A program made the position numbers and the translations under genes. A stretch of DNA of 43,038 nucleotides from a virus, in IMG/VR virus record IMGVR_UViG_3300046834_000029, positions 1 through 43,038 of that record. One strand, 5' to 3'. Shown one piece after another: positions 15,763-24,100 of the stretch (positions are counted from its first letter, which is position 1; the number at the start of each line of letters is the position of its first letter). The notes beneath the pieces were generated by a model that was given only the letters and a program-made list of their open reading frames with translations, was not told the origin of the DNA and did not search any database.

Positions 15763-16097
15763 TGTGCGCCCCCTCTCCGAAGATGGTGGGAAGCATCGTG
15801 TCGGCGATTGCCGCCCAGAGGCAAGCCCAAGCCGAGGCTGAATATCGGGCCCGGCTGAACGCGGCGAAGGCAGAGGAGGTAGAGGATGATGACGACTGGT
15901 TCGCGCCTAAGCCAAAGCCCAAGCCCAAGCCCCCAGACCCGCCCGCGCTCGTACCCTGGGCCCCGACCCCGCCGCCGCCCCTGCCGCCGAGCCAGCGGTT
16001 CGACCCCATGAAGTACCCCCTGCCCGACATCAGCTTTGGCTGGTGGTTCTTCTGGATTTTAGTGATCTACTGGTTTGTTTCAGGAAGGCTATTCTGA
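15762..16097 (+). CDS. Pro/Lys-rich tail-anchored membrane protein (111 aa)
   Basis: A 111-aa protein: a charged helix (residues ~10-40), an acidic patch EEVEDDDDW, a run of KP repeats and a Pro-rich segment (~49-77), then an aromatic C-terminal transmembrane helix (FGWWFFWILVIYWFVSG). The Pro/Lys spacer before the membrane helix resembles TonB-like or spanin-like periplasm-crossing designs, but orientation is unclear. Start ATG 15762 overlaps the upstream stop (TGATG). Confidence 0.55.
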   Translation: MCAPSPKMVGSIVSAIAAQRQAQAEAEYRARLNAAKAEEVEDDDDWFAPKPKPKPKPPDPPALVPWAPTPPPPLPPSQRFDPMKYPLPDISFGWWFFWILVIYWFVSGRLF

Positions 16098-16459
16098 TGG
16101 ATACAATCGAAAAATTGCAGGACATTCTGGCTCCCCGCAACCGCGCACCGCAAGACCCGGGGGTTCTCGACATCTCCCGCGAGATGATAAATTTAGTTGG
16201 GAAAATCACCTGCAAGGACGGCTTTCATGTTTCCGTGCAGGCGTCCAAGTACCACTATTGCAGCCCGCGCGACAGCGTCGGGCCGTGGAAGTTGGTGGAG
16301 CTTGGCTTCCCGAGCGAGAAGGTCTTGGCATGGCAAAGGTATGCCGAAGACAAAAGAGACCCGACCCGCACCGTCTATAGCTATGTTCCGCTGTATGTCG
16401 TGGCCCGGGCTCTGGACCGCCACGGCGGCATCGTCTCTGTAGGAGAGAAAACACCATGA
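16097..16459 (+). CDS. Hypothetical protein (120 aa)
   Basis: A 120-aa protein (MDTIEKLQDILAPRNRAPQD, later CKDGFHVSVQASKYHYCSPR and VYSYVPLYVVARALDRHGG). It is soluble and alpha/beta, and no family is certain. ATG 16097 follows a TGATG junction with the membrane protein gene; the upstream in-frame start at 16043 lies inside that gene. Confidence 0.6.
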   Translation: MDTIEKLQDILAPRNRAPQDPGVLDISREMINLVGKITCKDGFHVSVQASKYHYCSPRDSVGPWKLVELGFPSEKVLAWQRYAEDKRDPTRTVYSYVPLYVVARALDRHGGIVSVGEKTP

Positions 16460-16632
16460 CCTATGCTCTGGCTTTTTTTACCCTGTGGTTCTTCGGAACC
16501 AACGGCCATGTGGTTCGTGGTGACACCTATAGAAGCGAAACCGAGTGCGTGGAGGTGGTCGAAGCCTACAAGAAAGCCGCCAAGACCTACCAGATCGACG
16601 CCATCTGCATCCGCGCGGGGAAGTACCCATGA
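16456..16632 (+). CDS. Small exported or membrane-linked protein (58 aa)
   Basis: A 58-aa protein with a hydrophobic N-terminus (MTYALAFFTLWFFGTNGHVV), which could be a short signal or membrane anchor, then a polar helical part with Cys31 and Cys51 (ECVEVVEAYKKAAKTY, then AICIRAG). The two cysteines could form a disulfide if exported. AGGAGAGAAAACACC precedes ATG. ATGA overlap at both ends. Confidence 0.5.
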   Translation: MTYALAFFTLWFFGTNGHVVRGDTYRSETECVEVVEAYKKAAKTYQIDAICIRAGKYP

Positions 16633-16787
16633 AACGCTGGCCCATCATTCGGCACGTCCGCTATTTCTATGTCAAATGGCAGATGATCCGGCACTACGAT
16701 GCGTGGCAAAGCCTCGGCTTTGGCTACTTTGGCTGGAACAAGAGCGACATCGACGGCCTGAACGAAATCTGGAGAGGAGAACGGTAA
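16629..16787 (+). CDS. Small aromatic-rich protein (52 aa)
   Basis: A 52-aa protein rich in Trp, Tyr and Phe (MKRWPIIRHVRYFYVKWQMI, then HYDAWQSLGFGYFGWNKSDI). No family recognised. The start is set by the ATGA overlap with the preceding gene; the in-frame upstream extension to 16545 overlaps that gene and is unlikely. Confidence 0.5.
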   Translation: MKRWPIIRHVRYFYVKWQMIRHYDAWQSLGFGYFGWNKSDIDGLNEIWRGER

Positions 16788-17002
16788 TGGAAGACTTTAA
16801 GCAATATCGGCGGAAGCAGATCGCGGAGCTGCGGCCCTGGACCCCGGAGGAAGACATGGAGCGCGTCAGCGTGTCCGCCGCCGACCGGGAGGCTGGTTCT
16901 CCCAAGGAGGGCGACATGATCGCCCGCAACCCCATGAACCATGACGGCGACAAGTGGCTCGTCGCGGCCAAGTATTTCGCCGACAACTTCGAGCCATTGT
17001 GA
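16787..17002 (+). CDS. Small hypothetical protein (71 aa)
   Basis: A 71-aa charged protein (MEDFKQYRRKQIAELRPWTP, later GDKWLVAAKYFADNFEPL). The early part recalls small phage proteins carrying a RPWxPGE-like element; none has a known function to my knowledge. AGAGGAGAACGGTA before ATG provides a good ribosome site. TAATG and TGATG junctions join it to its neighbours. Confidence 0.6.
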   Translation: MEDFKQYRRKQIAELRPWTPEEDMERVSVSAADREAGSPKEGDMIARNPMNHDGDKWLVAAKYFADNFEPL

Positions 17003-17448
17003 TGCCTATTTTGAACTACACGACAAGCGTCAAGGCCAGCCAGAGCATCGCGGAAATCTGTGCCAAGCTGGCCAAGGCCGGGGCGGGCAAGATCATGCAG
17101 GAGTACCGGGACGGGGTGGTGGTCAGGATCGCCTTCACGATCCATACCCCGCACGGCGAACACGCCTTTACCCTGCCCGCCAACATCGAGAAAGTCCACG
17201 CCCACATTGTCGGCACCCAGAGGGTAGAGGCGCGGTTCCGCACCTATGAACACGCTGGCAACGTGGCCTGGCGCATCCTGAAAGACTGGGTCGAGGCCCA
17301 GCTCGCCATCATCGAAACCGACATGGTCACCATGCCCCAGATATTCCTGCCCTACATGCAAGTCGGGCCGGATGAGACGATCTACGAACGCTTCGAGAAG
17401 CAAGGCTTTCCCCGGCTGGCCCCGCCATCCAGCAAACCCGCAGCATGA
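17002..17448 (+). CDS. Conserved phage hypothetical (TTSVKASQSIAEI type)
   Basis: A 148-aa protein starting MPILNYTTSVKASQSIAEIC, a pattern I know from widespread uncharacterised phage proteins. It includes a strand region (VVVRIAFTIHTPHGEHAFTL) and a conserved helix (AWRILKDWVEAQLAIIETDM). The family is common in phages of very different hosts, suggesting a general but unknown function. ATG 17002 follows a TGATG junction. Confidence 0.65.
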   Translation: MPILNYTTSVKASQSIAEICAKLAKAGAGKIMQEYRDGVVVRIAFTIHTPHGEHAFTLPANIEKVHAHIVGTQRVEARFRTYEHAGNVAWRILKDWVEAQLAIIETDMVTMPQIFLPYMQVGPDETIYERFEKQGFPRLAPPSSKPAA

Positions 17449-17459
17449 AGGAGAATGAA

Positions 17460-17708
17460 ATGAAGGACAAAGACACGGGTGGATCAGCGTTTCCAAACAT
17501 CACGCCAGATATGAATGTTGATGGCGGTCCCGGCATGACCCTGCGCGATTGGTTCGCGGGACAGGCGCTTGCTGGATGGCTGGCAAGCTATAGCAAGGAT
17601 GCCCACCATCCGGCATCGGAGGGGGAAAACCAGTCAGAACACCTTGCGGGATTTTCCTACGACCTTGCCGACGCCATGATGGCCGAAAGGGCCAAGGAAT
17701 TGCCGTGA
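17460..17708 (+). CDS. Small conserved phage protein (GMTLRDWFAGQAL type)
   Basis: An 82-aa protein with the recurrent phage pattern GGSAFPN near the start, then GMTLRDWFAGQALAGWL and a C-terminal AGFSYDLADAMMAERAKEL. Function is unknown despite broad distribution. ATG 17460 is preferred because AAGGAG (17448-17453) sits 6 bases upstream; the ATG at 17445 precedes that site. It is the last gene of the rightward unit and is followed by a terminator. Confidence 0.65.
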   Translation: MKDKDTGGSAFPNITPDMNVDGGPGMTLRDWFAGQALAGWLASYSKDAHHPASEGENQSEHLAGFSYDLADAMMAERAKELP

Positions 17709-17726
17709 CCGCCATCACGGCAAGGG

Positions 17727-17780
17727 CCCCGGCGGCACCGAGGGGTTTTAGCCTCCCCCAGCCGCCGGGGTTTATTTTTA
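17727..17780 (+). terminator. Rho-independent terminator of the rightward operon
   Basis: CCCCGGCGG (17727-17735) pairs perfectly with CCGCCGGGG (17762-17770) around a 26-base loop, followed at once by TTTATTTTTA. It lies 18 bases after the last rightward gene and just before the end of the convergent leftward unit, exactly where the two arms meet. Read leftwards the T-tract is absent, so it should act mainly on rightward transcripts. Confidence 0.8.
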
Positions 17781-17784
17781 ACCC

Positions 17785-18159
17785 CTAGACGTTCAGTACG
17801 GTGACGGCGATGGCCTGATCGACGAAGCCCCCACCGGGGGCGTCGTCGGTGGCGCGGACCGTCACGTTGTAGACGTTATCATCGCCAATATCATCGGGGG
17901 CCGAGAAGTTCTTCACCCCGTTGCCCAGCCAGCGCAGGGTATGTCCCCCGAAGATTTCAAATCTTATCCTGTCGCCGCCAGGGCGAAGTGACCAGGTCAC
18001 GGTTTCATTGGCGGTCAGGACATGGGCGAGGACCGTACCCTCGGGGTTGGAGATCGCCGCGACTGAAGTGATAACCGGCGCGACGCCCGCGTCGATCTTC
18101 TGCACCCGGCGGCGGCGGGCGAAGTACATCGCGGCTTGTTGCTTGTCAGTATATCCCAT
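17785..18159 (-). CDS. Ig/cadherin-like domain structural protein (124 aa)
   Basis: A 124-aa protein, the last gene of the leftward arm. After a basic N-terminus (MGYTDKQQAAMYFARRRRVQ), residues ~30-124 form a beta-rich domain: NPEGTVLAHVLTANETVTWS, then NVTVRATDDAPGG and AIAVTVLNV, the pattern of cadherin/Ig-like domains in phage tail and cell-surface proteins. Likely a minor virion or fibre-associated protein. GGAG lies a few bases ahead of the ATG. Confidence 0.62.
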   Translation of the reverse strand: MGYTDKQQAAMYFARRRRVQKIDAGVAPVITSVAAISNPEGTVLAHVLTANETVTWSLRPGGDRIRFEIFGGHTLRWLGNGVKNFSAPDDIGDDNVYNVTVRATDDAPGGGFVDQAIAVTVLNV

Positions 18160-18174
18160 CGGGGGCTCTCCGTT

Positions 18175-18324
18175 TCATTGTCTCTTGGGCTTGGGCCGGG
18201 GTACGGGCGGCGAGTTCTCGTTGTTGGTGCAACTGATGACGCATGTCGGATTATTGAAATTCCGGTCGCCATTGCTGCACCCCAACAGGGTCAGGAGCAG
18301 CACGATGACCAGCGGCGTCTTCAT
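18175..18324 (-). CDS. Small lipoprotein, candidate outer-membrane spanin
   Basis: A 49-aa protein, MKTPLVIVLLLTLLGCSNGD: a Lys, a hydrophobic core and the lipobox LLGC with Cys16. The mature part has two further Cys and a Pro/Lys-rich end (SPPVPRPKPKRQ). A short Pro-rich lipoprotein next to a small hydrophobic two-helix protein resembles the Rz1 part of a lysis cassette, but no Rz-like inner-membrane partner is adjacent, so the spanin call is tentative. Its ATG overlaps the upstream stop (ATGA). The longer frame to 18414 lacks a signal-peptide logic and overlaps the holin candidate. Confidence 0.55.
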   Translation of the reverse strand: MKTPLVIVLLLTLLGCSNGDRNFNNPTCVISCTNNENSPPVPRPKPKRQ

Positions 18325-18491
18325 TTGAAGTTGATCCCGGTGTTCACCCCCGCCAGGTTGAGAAGCAGGATAAGACACACGATGGCCACCAACCCCGCGA
18401 GGACATAGTTCCACGGCGCGGGAACCCTGGGGTAGGCCCAGCCGATGCCGATGGCGGCGGCAATGAGAACCAGAATGGTTGTTAAGTCCAT
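18321..18491 (-). CDS. Putative holin, two transmembrane helices (56 aa)
   Basis: A 56-aa protein with two hydrophobic helices, residues ~4-20 (TTILVLIAAAIGIGWAY) and ~29-48 (YVLAGLVAIVCLILLLNLAG), joined by PRVPAPWN. This is the layout of small class II holins. A very good ribosome site precedes it (AAAGGAGAAAGATC before ATG 18491). It is followed with ATGA overlap by a lipoprotein gene, supporting a lysis cassette. It lacks the charged C-terminal tail of classical holins. No endolysin gene is adjacent. Confidence 0.58.
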   Translation of the reverse strand: MDLTTILVLIAAAIGIGWAYPRVPAPWNYVLAGLVAIVCLILLLNLAGVNTGINFK

Positions 18492-18507
18492 GATCTTTCT
18501 CCTTTAA

Positions 18508-19299
18508 TTAGAGCCAACTCCCGATGACCATTGATTTGGCGGCTCCTGAACTGTAGTCGTCAACAGAGGAGGTTGCGGTATTGACGTGGTGAGCTGCATA
18601 TTGCCCGCTATTGCTTTCAACAAGAGCGTTGAAGTCCTGGATAATAGCCTCGGGGCCTGTCTGTGTGACAGTTATAAGTGTACCGCTGCTGTTGAAGGCT
18701 CCAATGACAGTAAAGCCTCCGATAGTTTTTATTAGGTTTAAGATATTGGGGGTGCCCGCCGCGAAGCCAGTGGGTGTTTGGCTTGCGGGGTAGAGTGCGA
18801 AAACATGGATAGTGGTATTCTGCTCACCGGAGGTGTGCGTACATTGGATTGTTCCCGTGGGATTGAGCGTCGAAGCTGCCCGCCACATGGAGATTTTTTG
18901 TGAGCCACCAGTAACGGCGGCGACTGAGATTGCTCCTGTGCCATCAACATTCAAAGCGGTTACATTGGCATCAAGGCACATGGCAACGACAACAACCATG
19001 CGGGTGGCATGGGGTGTGCCAAGATCACAAGCAGCGAAAGCAGGATTGAGGGGCGGCGCGGTGTTGACGTAGGTGTTGCGGTAGCCGGGGACCAGAGCCA
19101 CCGCCGCCGGGGGTTTCAGCATCCCCAGCGTGAGGGGCATCGCCAGCAGGAGTTTCTCCTCATGCGGCTTCCAGAACCCGGCGGGTTTGATTATTGCCGG
19201 GGCCTGGGGTACGAAGATCGCGGACTTGCCTTGCGCCGGGGTAATGATCCCGGCGCTGATGACAGCGGCCAATACGGCTCTCTTGGTGTGGCGGTTCAT
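18508..19299 (-). CDS. Fibre-associated or virion structural protein (263 aa)
   Basis: A 263-aa protein with a signal-like N-terminus (MNRHTKRAVLAAVISAGIIT). A long beta-rich domain follows, including TRMVVVVAMCLDANVTALNV and GTGAISVAAVTGGSQKISMW. This looks like the repeated-strand domains of phage tail-tip or fibre-associated proteins, but the family is unknown to me. ATG 19299 overlaps the tail-fibre stop (ATGA), which supports this start over the longer frame and suggests a partner of the fibre. An N-terminal hydrophobic segment is odd for a virion protein; secretion is an alternative. Confidence 0.55.
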   Translation of the reverse strand: MNRHTKRAVLAAVISAGIITPAQGKSAIFVPQAPAIIKPAGFWKPHEEKLLLAMPLTLGMLKPPAAVALVPGYRNTYVNTAPPLNPAFAACDLGTPHATRMVVVVAMCLDANVTALNVDGTGAISVAAVTGGSQKISMWRAASTLNPTGTIQCTHTSGEQNTTIHVFALYPASQTPTGFAAGTPNILNLIKTIGGFTVIGAFNSSGTLITVTQTGPEAIIQDFNALVESNSGQYAAHHVNTATSSVDDYSSGAAKSMVIGSWL

Positions 19300-21131
19300 C
19301 ACGCTGCGATGTCTCCGATAAGGGCCCAGGTGTCGGCGGCTTTCTTCCACAGGGTAGCCCCGGAATACTGCCCGGTGAGTTTTTTCTTGCCACCCGACGA
19401 AAGAATGGTCACTCCGGCTCCACCGACCGTGACTTGCCCAGCGCCCTCTTGCCAGAGGTCGATGCGGGTATTCAGGGGGAAATTCGCCACGGCATCAGTA
19501 GGAAGGGTCAGGGCGATGGCCCCGGCATTGTTCATGGCGACCAGCTTGCCCCGGTCGGCGAGGACCAGGGTATAGCTGGTCCCGGTCTGGGGGTTCTCGG
19601 GGACGATGCCCTTCTGGTCAACATCGAGGGCGGTGCGCCCTGCCACCGCGTCGGCCCAGTTGAGGATACCCCGCCCGAAGGCAGTCGTGGCGATGGTGGC
19701 GAAAGTGTCTGCCGCCGTCGAATAGATCATGCTCCCCACCCCGGTGACAAGGGCCGCGAGGGCGGTGAGGGTTCCATCAATCGGTTGCTTGTTGGACAGG
19801 GCGACATCGAGCCCGGTCACATCGGTTATCGCATGGGTATGCCCGACATCGGTCTTCCCAGCGAGGGCCGAGGACAACCCAGTCACTTCCGAGATCGGGT
19901 GGTTGTGCGCCGCCGGGGGGAAGGTCGAGGGCTTGCCGCTGATGGCGGCCCACGCGATGAGAACCCAGCCCGTGTCCTTGCGGCCATAGGTCTGCCCGTC
20001 GGTCGGGGCTTCCGATACCCCGGACGCGGTGTGGTAGAAGGTTATGACGAAGTCGTTGTTGTTGGTGGGGTTATTGCCGGTGATGGTGCTGCCGGGGTTC
20101 ACCGTGACGGTGAACAGCGAGAACCCCGCGCCACTGTGATCGACCGCCCCGACGGTATAGCTGCCGTACCCCAACTGGCTCTGGTTGGCCAGGGTGATGA
20201 CATCGCCGACCTGTACCCCCTCAAGGTTTGGCGACCTTCCATCGAGGTCCACGTTGGAGAACACGATCTCCGTCACGCTGAGAAAGACCACGTTGTTCAT
20301 GCGGAAATTGCCGACCCCGGGGTCGGTCATCGAGACGTTGTTGGAATAGTTGTAGAGCCTTTCCGCCGTGGAGGTGCTGCTACCCCCACCGGTCGCGGTA
20401 CCGACGATGAGCCCGGTGGCGTCATCATAGGTGAAGCTCATGTTGACATGCCCGGCGTGGACCAGCATGGACGCAACCAAGTCCTGGGCCTGTTCCGCCG
20501 CATCGGTGATCTCGCCCCAGACATGGGTGTGCGAGGCGGGCGGGAAGACCACCGGCTTGCTCTGGATTTCGGTCCAGTTGTGGACATGCGCGGCGGGTGG
20601 GAAAAGGGTCGGCTTGTTCTGGATTTCAGACCAGGTGTGGGCATGGTCGAGCTGCGAATAGAAAGCCGCGTAATCAACGATCTGGGCGACGACATTGCCG
20701 TCGCGGCCAAATACCGAGAACACCGTCCCCGACCCGGGAGGAGTGCCGGGGCTGAAAGCTATGTTCGTCGCAATCTGCTTGATTTGCACGGAAAGACGGT
20801 CGAGGGCCCGCTCGTGAGCCTCGGCGGGAAAGGGCCCATGCGCCTGATACTGGACAACTTGACCAAGGGGTACATTGCCGAGGATGTCGAGCTGCGCCGT
20901 GGACGGTGGCGCGACCGCCAAGGTTACTTGCCCAAAAGTGCCGTTGCCGCCGGTCACGGTGAAGTCCACCCCGTAGACAAGATTGACGAAGTCATCGGGG
21001 AACCCGGCGACATCGGGAAAGAGCTTGAGGTAAAGATCAGTCAGCGCGAAGAACTCGAAGGGGACCGCGAATACCGTGGTCACCCCGTTGCCGACGTAGC
21101 TGGCCGTCATGGAGGCGTTGGAGATGGTCAT
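19299..21131 (-). CDS. Tail fibre protein
   Basis: A 610-aa protein. Its N-terminal ~140 residues (ASYVGNGVTTVFAVPFEFFA, later ALDRLSVQIKQIATN) match the virion-attachment domain of T7 gp17-type tail fibres. Repeated short elements follow: WSEIQNKPTLFPPAAHVHNW, then WTEIQSKPVVFPPASHTHVW, and later SGKPSTFPPAAHNH and KTDVGHTHAITDVTGL. These H-x-H/KP repeats are typical of trimeric fibre shafts. The C-terminal ~110 residues likely form the receptor-binding or capping region. It would bind the host surface. The C-terminal LALPTDAVANFPLNTRIDLW-like region is common to many phage fibre tips. Confidence 0.85.
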   Translation of the reverse strand: MTISNASMTASYVGNGVTTVFAVPFEFFALTDLYLKLFPDVAGFPDDFVNLVYGVDFTVTGGNGTFGQVTLAVAPPSTAQLDILGNVPLGQVVQYQAHGPFPAEAHERALDRLSVQIKQIATNIAFSPGTPPGSGTVFSVFGRDGNVVAQIVDYAAFYSQLDHAHTWSEIQNKPTLFPPAAHVHNWTEIQSKPVVFPPASHTHVWGEITDAAEQAQDLVASMLVHAGHVNMSFTYDDATGLIVGTATGGGSSTSTAERLYNYSNNVSMTDPGVGNFRMNNVVFLSVTEIVFSNVDLDGRSPNLEGVQVGDVITLANQSQLGYGSYTVGAVDHSGAGFSLFTVTVNPGSTITGNNPTNNNDFVITFYHTASGVSEAPTDGQTYGRKDTGWVLIAWAAISGKPSTFPPAAHNHPISEVTGLSSALAGKTDVGHTHAITDVTGLDVALSNKQPIDGTLTALAALVTGVGSMIYSTAADTFATIATTAFGRGILNWADAVAGRTALDVDQKGIVPENPQTGTSYTLVLADRGKLVAMNNAGAIALTLPTDAVANFPLNTRIDLWQEGAGQVTVGGAGVTILSSGGKKKLTGQYSGATLWKKAADTWALIGDIAA

Positions 21132-21144
21132 GGCCGGTTATCCC

Positions 21145-24100
21145 TTAGAGTGCATTGCTGACGTTTTCAATTGTATCACTTATTGGACCCTTGGGGTCAT
21201 CCCTTATGTAAAAATGCTCGGCGAGTGGTTTTACCAGCGGGTACGTGTACCCCGGTATTAGGCGGGAGAGCTTGCGGCGCTTGCTCTCGGTGAACGGCTT
21301 ACCCTCGGTGGCCAGGTTTCCGAAAGCTATCATCACGTCGGCTATGTCCTCGGCGAGCCCCGCCGCCGGGCCCGCCAGCGTTCCGAAGACATTCGCCTGG
21401 GTCTGCTTGCCGGTGCCGGTGAGGGTAGGGCCGCCCATTGCCTGCGCCGCCATGTGGGCCGGGTCGGGGATGAAGCGCCCGGACATCCGGTGCGCCATGT
21501 TGTATATCTGCGACGGCAGGGCCAGGAAGAGATTGCTCTCGACCGCCATTGCGTTCCACTGGGCGAAGGAATTGTCGTCGCGGGTGAGATCGTTGGGGTC
21601 TTCGCCCTTGGCCAAACGCTTGATATAAATTTCCATCATGTGGACGACATGCGAGGCCAGCAGCTCCGAGAGAAGCCAGAGCTTGGGCCCCTGCAACCCG
21701 GCGAGAGTGGCTTTGTGGAGGGCGGTGAACATGAAGGACTTGAACGCCAGCACCATACGCATGACCGGATGCCCCGCCGCGAGGGGTACGCTGCCGTGCC
21801 CCGGGGTAACGACCCGGCGGTTGGTTTCGCTGATGATCGCCTGCTGGAAGCGGCTCAACACATCATCGGCCCGGCGCTTCAGGCCGGTAAGCTGAAGCTC
21901 CCTGAGTTTCTGGAGGTCAGAGAGTTTCTTGGTGTGGGCTTCCTTGGCATCGGCGATATGTTTGACCCTTGCTTCCTCTTGCCTTTTGGCTGCCACGACA
22001 TAGGTGTTGCGGAGTGTACCCTTTGCGGTAAAGGGGCTCGGCAGCTTGGGGTAGAGGGTATTCGCCTCGTCGGTTACTGTCTTGAGATCGAACTTCGCAT
22101 CGTGGGCGGCTTTTGCATCAGCGATTTCCTTGAGCCGTGCTGCTTCCACTTTTTTGGCCGCCGCTTTACCATTCGCCGAATTGCCGCCCGGCAGCTTGGG
22201 CCAGTTGGCATCCGCCGCCGCCGTGACTTTCTTGAGATCGAACGTCGCGTCGTGGGCGGCTTTCGCGTCAGCGATATGCTTGAGCCTTGCGTCATCCTGT
22301 TTTTTGACCGCTGCGGTCTGGGCGGTAAAGAGCTTACGCGCTGCCGTCTTGTTGGTGGGTATCTTGGGGTAGAGGGCATCGGCCCGGGCGGTTGCTTTCT
22401 TGAGATCGAACTTCCCGAGTTTTTTAATATCGGCATCATGTAGGGTAGCCATCTTGCTGATGGCCGCCGTGCTTTCCGATGAGGCGTCCCAGTCCCATTT
22501 GTTGAAAGTCCATGACCCCCATTCGTCCTTCTTGATGATCCCGTCCTTGGTCAGCGATTTTATGAACGCCTGATCGTCCGCCGACAGGTTAAGCCGCGAC
22601 ATCCAGCGGATGTCGCCCTTGGACTTGGCCCCGCCACTGTTGATAATCCGCATCATGCGGGCCGACGACACCGTGGCGCTGACGGTTTTCCAGTAGTCCG
22701 TCCATACCGGAAGCCCCGTAAACCTGTAGAAACCCCTATTGAGCCACTGTGAGCCGCGATCCCACCTGTTCTCCCCGATGCGATATTCTATCGCGTCGCT
22801 GAAGGCGTGGGTCCGGCTGTGGTTGGCCCGTTCGATGCCGATGCCGATGCTACGCAGTTCGCTGACAAAGTCACCGCGCTCCATGTCCGTGCTGCGAAGG
22901 GGGATGTTCCTGAGGGCTTTCTTCATGGCCGGGAACCCGTCGCGGAAAGCCGCCCTCACGCCATAACCCAACGTCGCACGGACCCCATCGGTGGCGCTGG
23001 TGATAAGAACCCCGCCCATCGTGAAGATCGGCAGCATGTTGTTGCCGACCCGCATCCACATGCCGCGACCCGTCATGTTGAAATCCTGATGGTAAGTGCC
23101 GCGATGCTTCTGCACCAGGCCCTCGACGTTCCGAATTACCTTGTCACGCTGCTTGCTCAGTTTGAGGATGCGCTTGAGGTCGCCGTTCGCCGCGTCGATG
23201 AGGTCTTTGTACTCCTGCTGGATGGCGGTGATGTCGTTGCCGAGGTCAGGACGCCCTTGCTGGAACCCATTGGCGTCGGCCTTGTTCGGGGTAGAGATGC
23301 CCGCGAGTTCCACTTCCGCCCCATAGGCCCGCGAGTGCCGGTCCAGAATGATAAACGGGTTCCTTTCGATGTAATCCTCGAAGGCGATGCGCTTGCCAGT
23401 CTCGGGGTCGATTGTCTCGAAAAGATCGGAGATATTGTAGGTCCGGTCCTTGGCCGGGCCCTTGAGCATGGGGGCCGGGAGCTGGTCGCCCGGGACAGAG
23501 TAGTCGGTGACCTGGTTGTGCGCCAGGGTATCGTAGAGCGCATCAACCACTTCGTCGATGCCGCTGTCGCCCGGGGCGGGGTTCATCAGTTTCGGGTCAT
23601 GCTTAAAGCTCTCGCGGATGAGAATTTTCATCAGGCGCGGCTCGCTCCTGATCTTGTCGGTTTTGTAGATGCGGGTCATCCAGTTGCCGCCGCCAGCCGC
23701 CCGCTTCGGGCCCCTGAAACCCTCGGGGTGCAGCCGGTTGGCGATGCCACGCTCCAGCGACCAGTCAGTGTACTTGAGCAGGGCCCGCGAGGCGTTGTTG
23801 AGGAACTCCTGATACGACCCCGGCGCGGCAGGGGCAGCCTTCTCGTCGAGACGGACGGCGTTCTTGGTGACGGCCTCCCCGAAAGCCTCCATGCTCCCTA
23901 TGCCCTCTTTCCCCAAAGCCTTTTTGCCGAGGCGGTACTGGCGCTCGATCTCAAGAGCCGCCTCGCCGGATTTACCGGCCCAGATTTGCCGGGCGCTTTC
24001 GACGTTGCTGTTGACCGTCATCCCCGTGTCGTGGAGATTGTAGGCCATCCCGGTGTTGGTGAGCTTCAGGTTAAGGAGGTTCGCCGCCCGGCTCTCCACC

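Noticed and set aside
19434-21161. 575-aa rightward open frame opposite the tail-fibre gene
   Set aside because: It is the mirror of the tail-fibre reading frame in GC-rich DNA. It has no ribosome site or family features, while the leftward frame has clear fibre motifs.
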